The notes: generated by a model not told the origin, from the letters alone. A stretch of DNA of 64,000 nt from Thermoanaerobacter pseudethanolicus ATCC 33223 (GCF_000019085.1 NC_010321.1:442501-506500), one strand, 5' to 3'; counted from the stretch's first letter, positions 35,127 through 43,400 are shown. Numbers and translations are program-made.

Positions 35127-35759
35127 ATGGGGATAAAAACAGTACTTTTCGATTTAGATGGAACGATTATTGATACCAATGAACTTATTATTGAGTCTTT
35201 TAAATACACAATAGAACGGCATTTAGGATATACCGTAAAACCGGAAGACGTTACTCCTTACTTTGGAGAACCCCTTCCAATAACTTTAAAAAGATTTAGC
35301 CAAGATAAATGGGAATTAATGCTGGATACTTATAGACAATACAATGAGTTTAATCATGATAAATATACCAAAATAAGAAAAGATGTAAAAGAAGCCCTTG
35401 AATTTATGCATAAAAAAGGTATAAAAATGGGTATAGTTACATCTAAAAGGAGAGAATTGGCTATAAGGGGATTAAGGCTTTTTGACTTGGAAAAGTATTT
35501 TAAGGTAATTGTAGCATTAGAAGACACTGAAAAACATAAGCCAAATCCGGAGCCAATTTTAAAAGCTTTGGAACTACTCAATGCTAATAAAGAAGAGACT
35601 TTAATGGTGGGAGACAGTCCTTATGACATATTATGTGCTTCTAATGCTGGGGTAAAAAGTGTGGCTGTTAAATGGACAATCTTGCCCTTTAATCTTTTAG
35701 AGGAAGCAAAACCGGATTATGTCATAAATGATATGTTGGAAATTCTAAAAATAATTTGA
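35127..35759 (+). CDS. HAD-family phosphatase, PpaX-like pyrophosphatase
   Basis: 210 aa. HAD motifs: I LFDLDGTIIDT, II VTSKRRELA, III with K in KHKPNPEPI, IV MVGDSPYDILCA. The alpha-helical cap (residues 15-80) and length match PpaX, which hydrolyses pyrophosphate, and related phosphoglycolate phosphatases. Substrate is not certain. The start ATG 35127 has AAGGGAG upstream; earlier in-frame codons lack it. Next to the right lie an IS607 element and moxR. Confidence 0.85.
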   Translation: MGIKTVLFDLDGTIIDTNELIIESFKYTIERHLGYTVKPEDVTPYFGEPLPITLKRFSQDKWELMLDTYRQYNEFNHDKYTKIRKDVKEALEFMHKKGIKMGIVTSKRRELAIRGLRLFDLEKYFKVIVALEDTEKHKPNPEPILKALELLNANKEETLMVGDSPYDILCASNAGVKSVAVKWTILPFNLLEEAKPDYVINDMLEILKII

Positions 35760-35770
35760 ATATATGGTGG

Positions 35771-35779
35771 AGGTAAAAA
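35771..35779 (+). repeat. Left copy of AGGTAAAAA flanking the IS607 element
   Basis: AGGTAAAAA here and at 37798-37806 flank the element. The left copy is preceded by GGTGG, so GGTGGAGG forms a strong ribosome site now cut off from moxR. Excising the DNA between the copies restores GGTGGAGG-TAAAA-ATG at moxR. Confidence 0.75.
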
Positions 35780-35820
35780 CAGTTGAAATTAATAGTAAAA
35801 AATGATGTAATTTCAATTAG

Positions 35821-36218
35821 ATGATGACAAATGTTATTAACTATAAAAAAGTTAAAGAGCTATATGATATAAGCAGAATTACATTAATAAACTGGGAAAA
35901 GGAAGGATTAATAACCCCAGTTAGAACAGCAAAAGGAAGAAGAAGGTACAAAAAAGATATAGAGAAGTTATTAGGCATGCTGGAAGAAAAACCAAAACCT
36001 AAAGTAGTTTTGTATGCAAGAGTGTCCACAAAGAAACAAGAAGAATATCTTAAGAATCAAATTAGAAGGCTTGAAGAGTATGCTAATTCCCAAGGATGTC
36101 AGTATGAAGTCATATCCGAAATAGCAAGTGAAGTAAATGAAATAAAGAACTAGCAGAAGACTTAATAGCAATAGTCACCTCATTTGCAGCAAGAATTTAT
36201 GGACAAAAGAGGTGGTAA
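35821..36218 (+). pseudogene. IS607-type serine recombinase (TnpA), internally deleted
   Basis: Residues 1-60 are a MerR-like HTH (INYKKVKELYDISRITLINW), then the recombinase start PKPKVVLYARVSTKKQEEYL with the catalytic Ser in ARVSTK. The frame stops at 36153 after EIASEVNEIKN. The correct C-terminus appears in another frame: KELAEDLIAIVTSFAARIYG to TAA 36218. About 60 central codons are missing and the frame is shifted. The enzyme cannot work, so the element can only move in trans. Confidence 0.85.
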
Positions 36219-37660
36219 AAAACATGATAGTAATACAGGCTAAACTTATTTTTTTAAGTCAAGATGACAAACAAATAGTGCTGGATTTAATGAGAAGATG
36301 GTCTTCCTGTATGAGATTTGCATACAAGAGACTCTTAGAAGGTTATGATAGAAACACACTAAAAAGAGAGCTTCAAGGGATTTTTAACTTAAACTCAAGA
36401 TACGTAGATGATGCAATAATGAAAGCAAGAAGCACATTAGAATCCTCTAAAGAATTAGGGAATAATCCAAAGAAAGTAATTTTTGGAGGGAAAGATTTAT
36501 TTAAAAAACTTCAAAAGCGCCATATAAATGGGAAAGAATATAAAAAACTAAAAACAAAGTGGCAAGAAAGAAGAAAAGGAAACCTTTATTCAAGAGGAGA
36601 TAAAAGCAAAAAGGGGAATCTCAACACAAGAATAGAAGTAAAAGAAAATGGCACTTTCTTAAGGATAAATGTAGGGGAAAGAAAATACTTATACGCCAGA
36701 ATAGAAGCAGGTTATAAAAAGAATAAAAGCAGAGGAAAACTCCTGCAGGAAATTGCCCAATCAAACATACCCTACTCTGTAGAAGTAAAACTCAAAAATG
36801 GCAATATATATGCCTATTTTGCTATTGAAAAAGAATATCCAGAGATAAAAATAACAAAAGAAAAAGGAGTCATAGGGATAGATGTAAATGCATATCCGGA
36901 CAACATATCATGGGCAGAAACAGATGAAAAAGGGAATCTAATAAGCTATGGGAATATGCCAATGACAGAGCTTGCAAGTGGCAGTAAAGACAAAAAAGAA
37001 TATTTCAGATGGCAGTATGCTCATGAGATAGTAAATATAGCAAAAGAAAAAGGAAAAGCAATTGTAATTGAGGGATTAGACATAAAAAACAAAGGTAAAA
37101 GAGGAGACTTTTCAGGGAGAAAATCAAGAAGAATAAGACATAACTTTAGTTATAGAGCACTTCTTTCAAAAATAAAAACACTAGCAAAAAGAGAAGGGAT
37201 AGAAGTAATAGAAGTCAATCCTTCTTATACATCAATAATAGGAATGTTAAAATATTCTCCGCAGTATATGATAACAAAAGATATAGCGGCAGCCTACGTA
37301 ATAGCAAGAAGAGGATTGGGTAAAGAAGAGAAAATGCCAAATAATTATATGAAGTTTCTTAATGCATTGACTGTAGATGAATTAGAAGAATTAAAAGAGC
37401 ATGTAAAGAAAACAGTTAGAAACAAGCATATAAATAAAAAGCATTTAAAGGAAATAGATAAGGCAATAAAATTTTTACAAAGCCTTGAGAGTAAGCCAGG
37501 AAGGGTGCTAGAACCTCTGAATGGAACAAGTTTTAGTGCCTATAATTTCTGGCAAGTTCTCAAGGTAGCGGTGGTAACGCCACTCTCTCCTGAGAAGGTA
37601 CCAAGAGACTTCTCTGCCCTGAGGGAATTATTAATCCAGGGCAAATGGGGAGACCCGTAA
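36212..37660 (+). CDS. tnpB: TnpB-family RNA-guided nuclease (IS607-associated, no zinc finger)
   Basis: 482 aa. The RuvC-like triad is visible: D in GVIGIDVNAYPDN, E in AIVIEGLDIKNKG, and D in MITKDIAAAYVIARR. The Cys4 zinc finger normally between the last two is missing; the chain has almost no Cys there. This matches the TnpB-related branch common in thermophilic Clostridia. TnpB proteins cut DNA next to a short TAM, guided by an RNA from the element's 3' end. The final 50 codons (from LEPLNGTSFSAYNFW) lie in the putative RNA scaffold. Start: GTG 36212 or ATG 36224. Confidence 0.85.
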   Translation: MVKNMIVIQAKLIFLSQDDKQIVLDLMRRWSSCMRFAYKRLLEGYDRNTLKRELQGIFNLNSRYVDDAIMKARSTLESSKELGNNPKKVIFGGKDLFKKLQKRHINGKEYKKLKTKWQERRKGNLYSRGDKSKKGNLNTRIEVKENGTFLRINVGERKYLYARIEAGYKKNKSRGKLLQEIAQSNIPYSVEVKLKNGNIYAYFAIEKEYPEIKITKEKGVIGIDVNAYPDNISWAETDEKGNLISYGNMPMTELASGSKDKKEYFRWQYAHEIVNIAKEKGKAIVIEGLDIKNKGKRGDFSGRKSRRIRHNFSYRALLSKIKTLAKREGIEVIEVNPSYTSIIGMLKYSPQYMITKDIAAAYVIARRGLGKEEKMPNNYMKFLNALTVDELEELKEHVKKTVRNKHINKKHLKEIDKAIKFLQSLESKPGRVLEPLNGTSFSAYNFWQVLKVAVVTPLSPEKVPRDFSALRELLIQGKWGDP

Positions 37661-37797
37661 GGGCGTGAGTCCCTGCTTCTTGGGGCAGGGGCTATGGCTT
37701 TCCCAAATACCGCCTGCTGGGGCTGGGAAAGTCTGAAGGGCGGACTACAAATACCCCAGCTATCTAAACTGTGCAGTTTTGTACAGTTTGGGTAACC
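37545..37797 (+). ncRNA. Candidate TnpB guide RNA (omega RNA) scaffold
   Basis: A strongly GC-rich stretch in an AT-rich genome, beginning inside the tnpB 3' end. Stems by eye: GCCCTG/CAGGGC, CCCTGC/GCAGGG, CTTTCCC/GGGAAAG, CCGCC/GGCGG, GCTGGGG/CCCCAGC (crossing others, pseudoknot-like), and AAACTGT/ACAGTTT (37766-37789) at the right end. Guide RNAs of TnpB come from exactly this position; the guide would start behind the element end, with TAAAAATGGATAATATTG of moxR. Confidence 0.6.
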
Positions 37798-37806
37798 AGG
37801 TAAAAA
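37798..37806 (+). repeat. Right copy of AGGTAAAAA flanking the IS607 element
   Basis: Identical to 35771-35779. Its last A is the first base of the moxR ATG. Confidence 0.75.
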
Positions 37807-38750
37807 TGGATAATATTGCTGTAGAAAAAATTATAGAGAATATAGAAAGAGTAATAATAGGGAAGAGAAAAGTTATTGAACTTGTGGTAATAGCTTTATT
37901 GGCTGAAGGTCACGTCCTAATTGAGGATGTTCCTGGTGTAGGAAAGACTTCTTTAGTTAAGGCTTTAGCTAAATCAGTAAATCTTAAATTTAAACGAATA
38001 CAATTCACACCGGACCTTTTGCCTTCAGATGTTATAGTCATAACTATTTACAATCAATTAAAGAATGAATTTGAATTTAAAGCAGGTCCTATAATGAGTC
38101 AGATAGTTTTAGCTGATGAAATCAACAGAACTTCTCCTAAGACTCAATCTAGCCTCTTAGAGGCAATGGAAGAAAGACAAATAACTGTTGATGGGGTTAC
38201 TTATTCTTTACCTAAGCCTTTTATGGTATTGGCTACCCAAAATCCAATTGAATATGAAGGGACTTTTAGATTGCCAGAAGCTCAATTGGACAGATTTATG
38301 ATAAAAATAGAGATAGGTTATCCCGATGAATATCAAGAAATGAGGATTTTAAAAAATTTTGAGAAAGAGGACCCTTTAGAGTCTCTTTCTCCAGTAGCCG
38401 ATGCTGAAGACATAAAGGAAATGCAAATGAAGGTAAAGTCTGTCTATGTAGATGACTTGGTCAGAAATTATATTGTCACATTAGTTGCTAATACCAGAAA
38501 AAGCAAAGCAATAAGGTTAGGTGCAAGTCCAAGAGCTACTGTAAATTTAATGAGAGCTGCTCAGGCAAAGGCCTTTTGCGAAGGAAGAAATTATGTTTTA
38601 CCAGATGATGTAAAAGAATTAGCGGTACCTGTGTTATCTCATAGAATCATTTTAAAAAATGAAGAAAGATTTGAAGGATTGGACGAGAAAATGTTTATTA
38701 AAAATATTGTAGATACCACAAAGGTGCCGGTGATAAAAAGATATGCGTAA
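37806..38750 (+). CDS. MoxR-family AAA+ ATPase
   Basis: 314 aa. Walker A GVGKTSLV, Walker B LADEINRTSPKTQ, sensor ATQNPIEYEGTFRLPEAQLD and an arginine-rich C-terminal lid. MoxR ATPases act as chaperones, usually beside a DUF58 protein and a transglutaminase-like protein. DUF58 follows with an 8-nt overlap. The start ATG now has only AGG upstream because the IS607 element separates it from its original GGTGGAGG site, so expression is probably reduced. Confidence 0.9.
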   Translation: MDNIAVEKIIENIERVIIGKRKVIELVVIALLAEGHVLIEDVPGVGKTSLVKALAKSVNLKFKRIQFTPDLLPSDVIVITIYNQLKNEFEFKAGPIMSQIVLADEINRTSPKTQSSLLEAMEERQITVDGVTYSLPKPFMVLATQNPIEYEGTFRLPEAQLDRFMIKIEIGYPDEYQEMRILKNFEKEDPLESLSPVADAEDIKEMQMKVKSVYVDDLVRNYIVTLVANTRKSKAIRLGASPRATVNLMRAAQAKAFCEGRNYVLPDDVKELAVPVLSHRIILKNEERFEGLDEKMFIKNIVDTTKVPVIKRYA

Positions 38751-39602
38751 TAAAATTTTTCTTTTATTGCTACTCATAGTTTCTTTTGCTTTTGCCATTT
38801 TTACCGGCGGGAAAATACTTTATTTGCTTGTCTATGAATTTGCATTTTTTATCCTTTTGAATTACCTGTATATAAGGCATATAAAAAATTCTATAGATAT
38901 CTATGTTATATCTCACAAAGATGAAATTACTGTTGGAGAAGAGATAGCCTATGAAATAACTTTGATAAACAACAGTTTTCTTCCTGTTTTTAATCTTAAA
39001 ATTATTGACTATTCTCCTCTAAATGCTAAATTTAAATCAGAAGAATGGTATCTTATGCCTTTTAAAAATAAAAAAGTACAAAAAAATTTGTGATTTCAAA
39101 AAGAGGAATATATTTTCTTGGACCTTTTGAAGTAGAAATAAAAGATCCTTTTGGAATTTTTAATGTAGTAAAAAAATATGATTTTAAATTAAAATTTGTA
39201 GTGCTACCAAGGATTCATAATATAAATGTGGAATTGAAGGCAAGACAACAATTAGGGAATATAGAGGCGGAAAATAAAGCTTTTGAAGATTATACTAATA
39301 TATCACAATTAAGAAAGTACAATTATGGTGACAGTATTAAAAGGATTCATTGGAAGGTATCAGCAAAGAAAAGAGAATTCTACGTGAAAGAATTTCAAGT
39401 ATCCGCGATGAGTGAAGTTTATATTTTGTGGGATTTAAATAAAAACCATTTTGCTATGGATACCCAAGGAATAATGGATGAAAATTGTGCGGAGTGCATG
39501 TTATCTATAGCGAAATTTTGCCTTTTGCATGACATCCCTGTAAGTGTTATAGATTACAATACTGGTACGGTAGGTAGCAGTGGAAGAATAAAGAATTTAT
39601 AA
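38743..39602 (+). pseudogene. DUF58 protein gene, frameshifted
   Basis: Two consecutive frames (stops 39091-39093 and 39600-39602) together make one DUF58 protein. The first (116 aa) has two membrane helices and the start of the beta domain; the second has SKRGIYFLGPFEVEIKDPFG and NISQLRKYNYGDSIKRIHWK, the DUF58 signature. The break lies in a run of seven A at 39079-39085; eight A would join the frames. A further 24 codons (KRVKEKKPVTSKKN ... NKFDIK, to TAA 39675) are open in another frame, perhaps the tail of a lost transglutaminase gene. The frameshift could also be a sequencing error. Confidence 0.75.
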
Positions 39603-39661
39603 AAGGGTTAAAGAAAAGAAGCCAGTTACATCTAAAAAGAATATAAGGCTTATTAATAAAT

Positions 39662-39691
39662 TTGACATAAAGTAAAGAATTCACATATAAT
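39662..39691 (+). promoter_or_regulatory. Promoter of the USP-like gene
   Basis: TTGACA and TATAAT with an 18-bp spacer; 43 nt before the gene. Confidence 0.75.
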
Positions 39692-39734
39692 AATATTGGA
39701 AGGGAAAGTATGCACCTGAAAGGGGTTTATTAAA

Positions 39735-40148
39735 ATGGTTTTAAGTTACGAGCCTGGCGTGAAGAGCAGGATCATGGTATGCGTGACCCCGCAGAAAAGC
39801 TGCCGCAGGCTTGTGGAAAGAGGTGCTGAAAGAGCGAAAGAAACTAATGGTGAGTTCTGTGTTGTATACGTTAACAAAAACAACGATATCTCTAATGATT
39901 TAAAACAAAACAAAGTATTGCTAGAGCTCTTTGATTTAGCGCAAAAAATGGGTGGCAGAGTTTCTATTTTGGTGGGTAAAAAAATCTCAAAAACGCTGGC
40001 AGAATTCGCAAAAGAAAATAATATAACTGAGATAATAGTAGGCAAGTCTTTAAGGTCTGCTCTGGATGTTATACTTCATGGAGATGTGATAAATCCATTG
40101 AAAAAAGAAGTAGAAAAGAATGATATAAGAGTAGAAGTCATAGAATAA
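39735..40148 (+). CDS. Universal stress protein-like (USP/KdpD-type) domain protein
   Basis: 137 aa, a single Rossmann-like alpha/beta domain. RIMVCVTPQKSCRRLVERGA and AKENNITEIIVGKSLRSAL match the USP domain that follows the sensor in KdpD (nucleotide-binding IIVGxS). No KdpD kinase part and no kdp genes are near. AAGGGG is the ribosome site. Function: probably nucleotide-binding stress or K+-related regulator; uncertain. Confidence 0.72.
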   Translation: MVLSYEPGVKSRIMVCVTPQKSCRRLVERGAERAKETNGEFCVVYVNKNNDISNDLKQNKVLLELFDLAQKMGGRVSILVGKKISKTLAEFAKENNITEIIVGKSLRSALDVILHGDVINPLKKEVEKNDIRVEVIE

Positions 40149-40168
40149 CATATCCTTCTATGACTTCT
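40133..40168. terminator. Bidirectional terminator between USP and BON genes
   Basis: AGAAGTCATAGAA/TTCTATGACTTCT, 13 bp, overlapping both stop codons of the convergent genes. Confidence 0.8.
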
Positions 40169-40553
40169 CTCTAATTTTTATATGATTTATTACTTTTTTT
40201 ACCCCATTTACGCTTTGAGCTGCTTCATTGGCTAATTCTTTTTCTTTTAAATTATTTACATATCCACTTAATGTTACTGTCCCATTGTTTGCTGTAATAA
40301 CTAAATCAGGTAAACTCAAATCATAACGAGACAGCTTTTGTACTACTAAATTTACAAGAGACACATCTTTTTCTACACCTTCCACGCTTTCTGCTATTTT
40401 TTGAGCGTGATTTTTTTCGGATAAGTTATCTACTATTCCGTACAAAGTTACATGTCCATTGATACACCGAACATTTATATCTACCCCGTAAGACACCATT
40501 TCCTTTTCTAATTTTTCCCTTATATTTTTTTCTATAATTTTATCTTTATTCAT
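40158..40553 (-). CDS. Double BON-domain protein
   Basis: 131 aa. Two BON repeats, each with a Gly-centred hairpin: CINGHVTLYGIVDNLSEKNH with VEGVEKDV, and TANNGTVTLSGYVNNLKEKE with VNGVKKVINHI. BON domains bind lipids or cell-envelope surfaces. There is no signal peptide, so cytoplasmic or inner-membrane-associated. The ATG at 40553 is placed by GAGGAGG 6 nt upstream; another ATG 6 nt earlier is too close to it. Confidence 0.83.
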   Translation of the reverse strand: MNKDKIIEKNIREKLEKEMVSYGVDINVRCINGHVTLYGIVDNLSEKNHAQKIAESVEGVEKDVSLVNLVVQKLSRYDLSLPDLVITANNGTVTLSGYVNNLKEKELANEAAQSVNGVKKVINHIKIREKS

Positions 40554-40678
40554 TTTCATCCTCCTCGTATAATTAATTTTAAAGACAATAAATTTGTCTC
40601 ACTTCTTAAAAATTTAATAAAGTGCATTTATAACTGGAAATCTTTAATATTCTCATCTTGTCTAAAATCTTATCTATT

Positions 40679-40720
40679 GCCATGAATCCGTAATATTGCG
40701 CAATATGCAGGATTCATGGC
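40679..40720. repeat. Nested palindrome near the IS110 left side
   Basis: GCCATGAATCC (40679-40689) pairs with GGATTCATGGC (40710-40720), and an ATATTGCGCAATAT palindrome sits within the loop. IS110 relatives often insert in or beside such palindromes; it could be target DNA or part of the left end. Confidence 0.65.
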
Positions 40721-40758
40721 GCGGCCGTCTCATCTTTTTTCGGCCTTATTATTTACTT

Positions 40759-40786
40759 TTGAGATAACTTGTAGCATTATTATACT
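40759..40786 (+). promoter_or_regulatory. Promoter-like sequence in the IS110 leader
   Basis: TTGAGA and TATACT with 16-bp spacing; it would start transcription near 40793, at the beginning of the structured leader. Confidence 0.5.
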
Positions 40787-40789
40787 GTA

Positions 40790-41030
40790 AAGTTAATGTG
40801 GGACAGGCTTTCGTCCTCCATGCGGCTTGACCGCTCTTTTAAGTGTGGTCCCTACACCAGATTTGCCTTTTCTTACGCGAAATCTGCTTTGTCATATATA
40901 AGCCCCTGGCAGCAGAGGATTCAGGCTTATATATTAAGAGCTAATTGCGAGGTTGCTACATAATCTGGTTGCTAGGGTTATCTCAAATTAACTTTTACTT
41001 ACTTTATCACTTTTGAAAGGAGGTGTAACA
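40790..41030 (+). ncRNA. Candidate IS110 bridge RNA
   Basis: About 240 nt without ORF but rich in stems: GGAC/GTCC (about 40801-40816), GACCGC/GTGGTC (about 40829-40850), AGATTTGC/GCGAAATCT (40859-40885) and ATATATAAGCC/GGCTTATATAT (40894-40934, internal loop). In IS110 elements such as IS621 the left-end leader encodes a bridge RNA with two loops that pair with target and donor DNA. Position and structure fit; the loops' targets cannot be assigned here. Confidence 0.55.
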
Positions 41031-41033
41031 ATC

Positions 41034-42293
41034 TTGAATAAGCTTTTTGTTGGTATGGATGTAAGCCTGAATGATGTCAAGGTTCATATTCTCGACCAGG
41101 AGGGTAATGATGCTTCCTCCCGTTTTTCTGTAGAAAATAACCCTCATGGTTGTGATGTTATAGTATCACGTATCTTGGAGTGTTGTAATAAATACAATAT
41201 TCAAAAGGTCTTTATTGGTTTGGAATCTACCTCAGTCTATGGCTGGCACCTCCAGTATTATTTGGCTGATCATTCTGCTCTTAAGCCTTATCAACCTTCT
41301 ATTACTACTTTTAATGCAAATATTATTAATGCTTTTAAAAAGTCTCTCGGCAATTTACCTAAAAATGACTGGATTGATGCCTTTGCTATTGCCGAAAAAC
41401 TGAGATTCGGTAGACTCCCTAAATCTTGTTCTGTAGATTTTAGATATCTTGCTCTCCAGAGGCTTACTCGCCATCGCTTTCACATTGTTAATAGTATTGT
41501 TAGAGAAAAAAATTATTTACTCAGCAATTTGTTCCTTAAGTTTAGCGGTTTGTGCCAAAATAAAGTCTTTAGTAATAATTTTGGAGCAACTGCTACTGAA
41601 ATATTTAATGAGTTTTTCACCCTTGATGATATTGCGGCTCGACCGCTTGATGAACTTGCCGGCTTTTTGGTTGATAAGAGTAAAGATCGCTTTGATGATC
41701 CAGAAGCTACAGCTAAATTGCTTCAAGAGGCTGTTCGCAAGTCTTATAGAATTAATGCTACTGTAGATGATTCTTTAAACTTTGTTATCAAGTCTTGCTT
41801 TGACAATCTACAGTCCCTTGAAAAGCAGAAGAAAGCTGTAGAAAAAGCCATTATTAATGAGGTAAAAGGATTTAACAATGAATTTCTTTGTCTTACATCA
41901 GTAAAAGGTATTGGCCCAACCATCGCAGCCGGCTTAATATCTGAGATAGGCGGAATTTCAAGGTTTGATAATGATAATGCCCTTGCAAAGTTTTCCGGCC
42001 TTTATTGGTCAGAGTACCAGTCTGCTGATTTTAAAGCGGAGGACACATATCTCAAGCGTACTGGTAATGAGTATCTCAGATATTATTTTATTCAAGCAGC
42101 TGACCAGCTCAGGAAGTATTTACCTGAGTTCTCACAATACTATGCCCGCAAATTTAAAGAAAGCAAAACTCACAAGCATAAACGTGCTCTTGTATTGACT
42201 GCACGTAAAACTGTAAGGTTAGTCTTCGCTCTGCTGCGCGAAGAAAAACTTTATAAATCCCCAATAATGAAAGGAGATGATTGTATAAGTTAA
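41034..42293 (+). CDS. IS110-family recombinase (DEDD plus Tnp20)
   Basis: 419 aa. N-terminal RuvC-like DEDD domain: FVGMDVSLNDVKVHI (D), FIGLESTSVYGW (E) and KNDWIDAFAIAEKL (D, D). C-terminal Tnp20 domain with LTSVKGIGPTIAAGLISEIG and the Ser-containing FSGLYWSEYQS region. The TTG start is chosen because AAAGGAGG is 9 nt upstream; the earlier TTG at 41013 overlaps that site. It appears intact and likely acts with the upstream RNA. Confidence 0.9.
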   Translation: MNKLFVGMDVSLNDVKVHILDQEGNDASSRFSVENNPHGCDVIVSRILECCNKYNIQKVFIGLESTSVYGWHLQYYLADHSALKPYQPSITTFNANIINAFKKSLGNLPKNDWIDAFAIAEKLRFGRLPKSCSVDFRYLALQRLTRHRFHIVNSIVREKNYLLSNLFLKFSGLCQNKVFSNNFGATATEIFNEFFTLDDIAARPLDELAGFLVDKSKDRFDDPEATAKLLQEAVRKSYRINATVDDSLNFVIKSCFDNLQSLEKQKKAVEKAIINEVKGFNNEFLCLTSVKGIGPTIAAGLISEIGGISRFDNDNALAKFSGLYWSEYQSADFKAEDTYLKRTGNEYLRYYFIQAADQLRKYLPEFSQYYARKFKESKTHKHKRALVLTARKTVRLVFALLREEKLYKSPIMKGDDCIS

Positions 42294-42514
42294 CATATTA
42301 CCCCATAACCATATTTTACATTAATTTCCATTAGCTTATTGCGTGATGGTTAGCTTTGCTATACCCTTTTTTAGGTTATTTTATTAAATTTTTTTTGAAT
42401 TTTTTTTACCACCCTCTTGACATATTACCGAAATACTTATTTTTTGCTAAAATAATTTTTCCACTTTAATTAAAATTTAATTCAGTTTAAATTATTTTTT
42501 ATTCAAATTTGTTG

Positions 42515-42520
42515 TATAAT
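42515..42520 (+). promoter_or_regulatory. Likely -10 box of the cdaA operon
   Basis: TATAAT with a weak -35 (TTATTT, 17-bp spacing), 47 nt before cdaA. The IS110 element has been placed just upstream. Confidence 0.4.
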
Positions 42521-42566
42521 TAATATGTACACACAATTTACCACAAAGCCTTGAGAGGTGAATTTT

Positions 42567-43400
42567 TTGTTTAATGGACTTATAGATATCATAAAAACAA
42601 TGCGAATTAACGATGTAATAGATATTTTAATAATAGCTTATGTCCTGTACCGCTTAATTTTGGTAATACACAAAACACGAGTAGAGCAGTTGCTTAAAGG
42701 GCTTGCTGTGTTAATTGTAATTACCAAAGTGAGCGAATGGCTACAAATTAGGACAGTCAATTATATATTGCGAAATGCTATGACTGTAGGAGTTATTGCG
42801 CTTTTAATTGTTTTTCAACCGGAGTTAAGGCGTGGATTAGAGTCTTTAGGTAGGAGTGGCTTCTTAGGCAAGAATTTCTTCTTTTTTAATGAAGAGGAAA
42901 AAGATATGTCTGAGGTTTTGGGAGAGATATGCGATGCAGTGCAATTTTTGTCTCGCTCAAAAATAGGAGCTTTAATTGTTTTAGAAAGGGAGACAGGCCT
43001 TAATGAGCTTATTGAAACTGGCATAGCCATGGATTCTAAAATTTCCAGTGAGCTTTTAATAAATACCTTTATACCTAACACGCCTCTTCATGATGGAGCT
43101 GTCATAATTCGTGGAGATAGGATTATGGCGGCAGGTTGTTTTTTGCCTTTAACAGACAACCAAAATCTAAGTAGTGAATTAGGAACACGCCATAGAGCGG
43201 GAATAGGTGTCACTGAAATATCTGATGCGGTAGCGATAATTGTTTCTGAAGAGACAGGCACTATATCTCTTGCACAAAATGGCAGGCTTTCAAGGCATCT
43301 AGATGCAAAGACTTTGAAAGAGGTATTGTCCAGCATCTTTGAAGTAAAAGAAAACAAGAAGCCTGTATGGAAAAAATGGGGGAACAAACATGCTGACTAA
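42567..43400 (+). CDS. cdaA: Diadenylate cyclase CdaA (membrane-bound, c-di-AMP)
   Basis: About 277 aa. Three N-terminal membrane helices, a short coiled coil, then the DAC domain with catalytic PLHDGAVII (DGA) and GTRHRAGIG (RHR). Makes cyclic di-AMP from two ATP, controlling K+ and cell-wall homeostasis. Start: TTG 42567 has GAGAGGTG 6 nt upstream; GTG 42558 is possible. Overlaps cdaR by 11 nt. In Bacilli cdaA-cdaR-glmM-glmS are adjacent; here glmM comes 11 kb later. Confidence 0.93.
   Translation: MFNGLIDIIKTMRINDVIDILIIAYVLYRLILVIHKTRVEQLLKGLAVLIVITKVSEWLQIRTVNYILRNAMTVGVIALLIVFQPELRRGLESLGRSGFLGKNFFFFNEEEKDMSEVLGEICDAVQFLSRSKIGALIVLERETGLNELIETGIAMDSKISSELLINTFIPNTPLHDGAVIIRGDRIMAAGCFLPLTDNQNLSSELGTRHRAGIGVTEISDAVAIIVSEETGTISLAQNGRLSRHLDAKTLKEVLSSIFEVKENKKPVWKKWGNKHAD

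Larger units (their letters stand above)
35780..37797 (+). mobile_element. IS607-type element, resolvase broken, TnpB intact
   Basis: Contains a serine recombinase remnant, a complete tnpB and a GC-rich structured 3' end. Flanking AGGTAAAAA repeats define the boundaries to within about 9 bp. Near the left end TTGAAATTA (35783) and TAATTTCAA (35808) are an inverted repeat that may be a recombinase site. IS607 elements usually leave no target duplication, so the flanking repeat may partly be element end or original target. Confidence 0.8.
40721..42430 (+). mobile_element. IS110-family insertion sequence (boundaries approximate)
   Basis: Consists of a long structured non-coding leader, an intact recombinase gene and a short right flank. 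IS110 elements have no terminal inverted repeats, so the ends cannot be fixed from one copy. An outward TTGACA at 42417-42422 near the presumed right end could form a junction promoter with the left end when the element circularises, as described for IS110-type elements. Confidence 0.7.

Noticed and set aside
37545-37797. GC-rich stretch considered as a group II intron or riboswitch before moxR
   Set aside because: It overlaps the tnpB 3' end and ends at the element boundary; no GTGCG intron start or known aptamer pattern. A TnpB guide RNA explains its position.
40679-40720. Palindrome near IS110 considered as a rho-independent terminator for an upstream gene
   Set aside because: No T-run follows and no plus-strand gene ends nearby; a target or element-end palindrome fits better.
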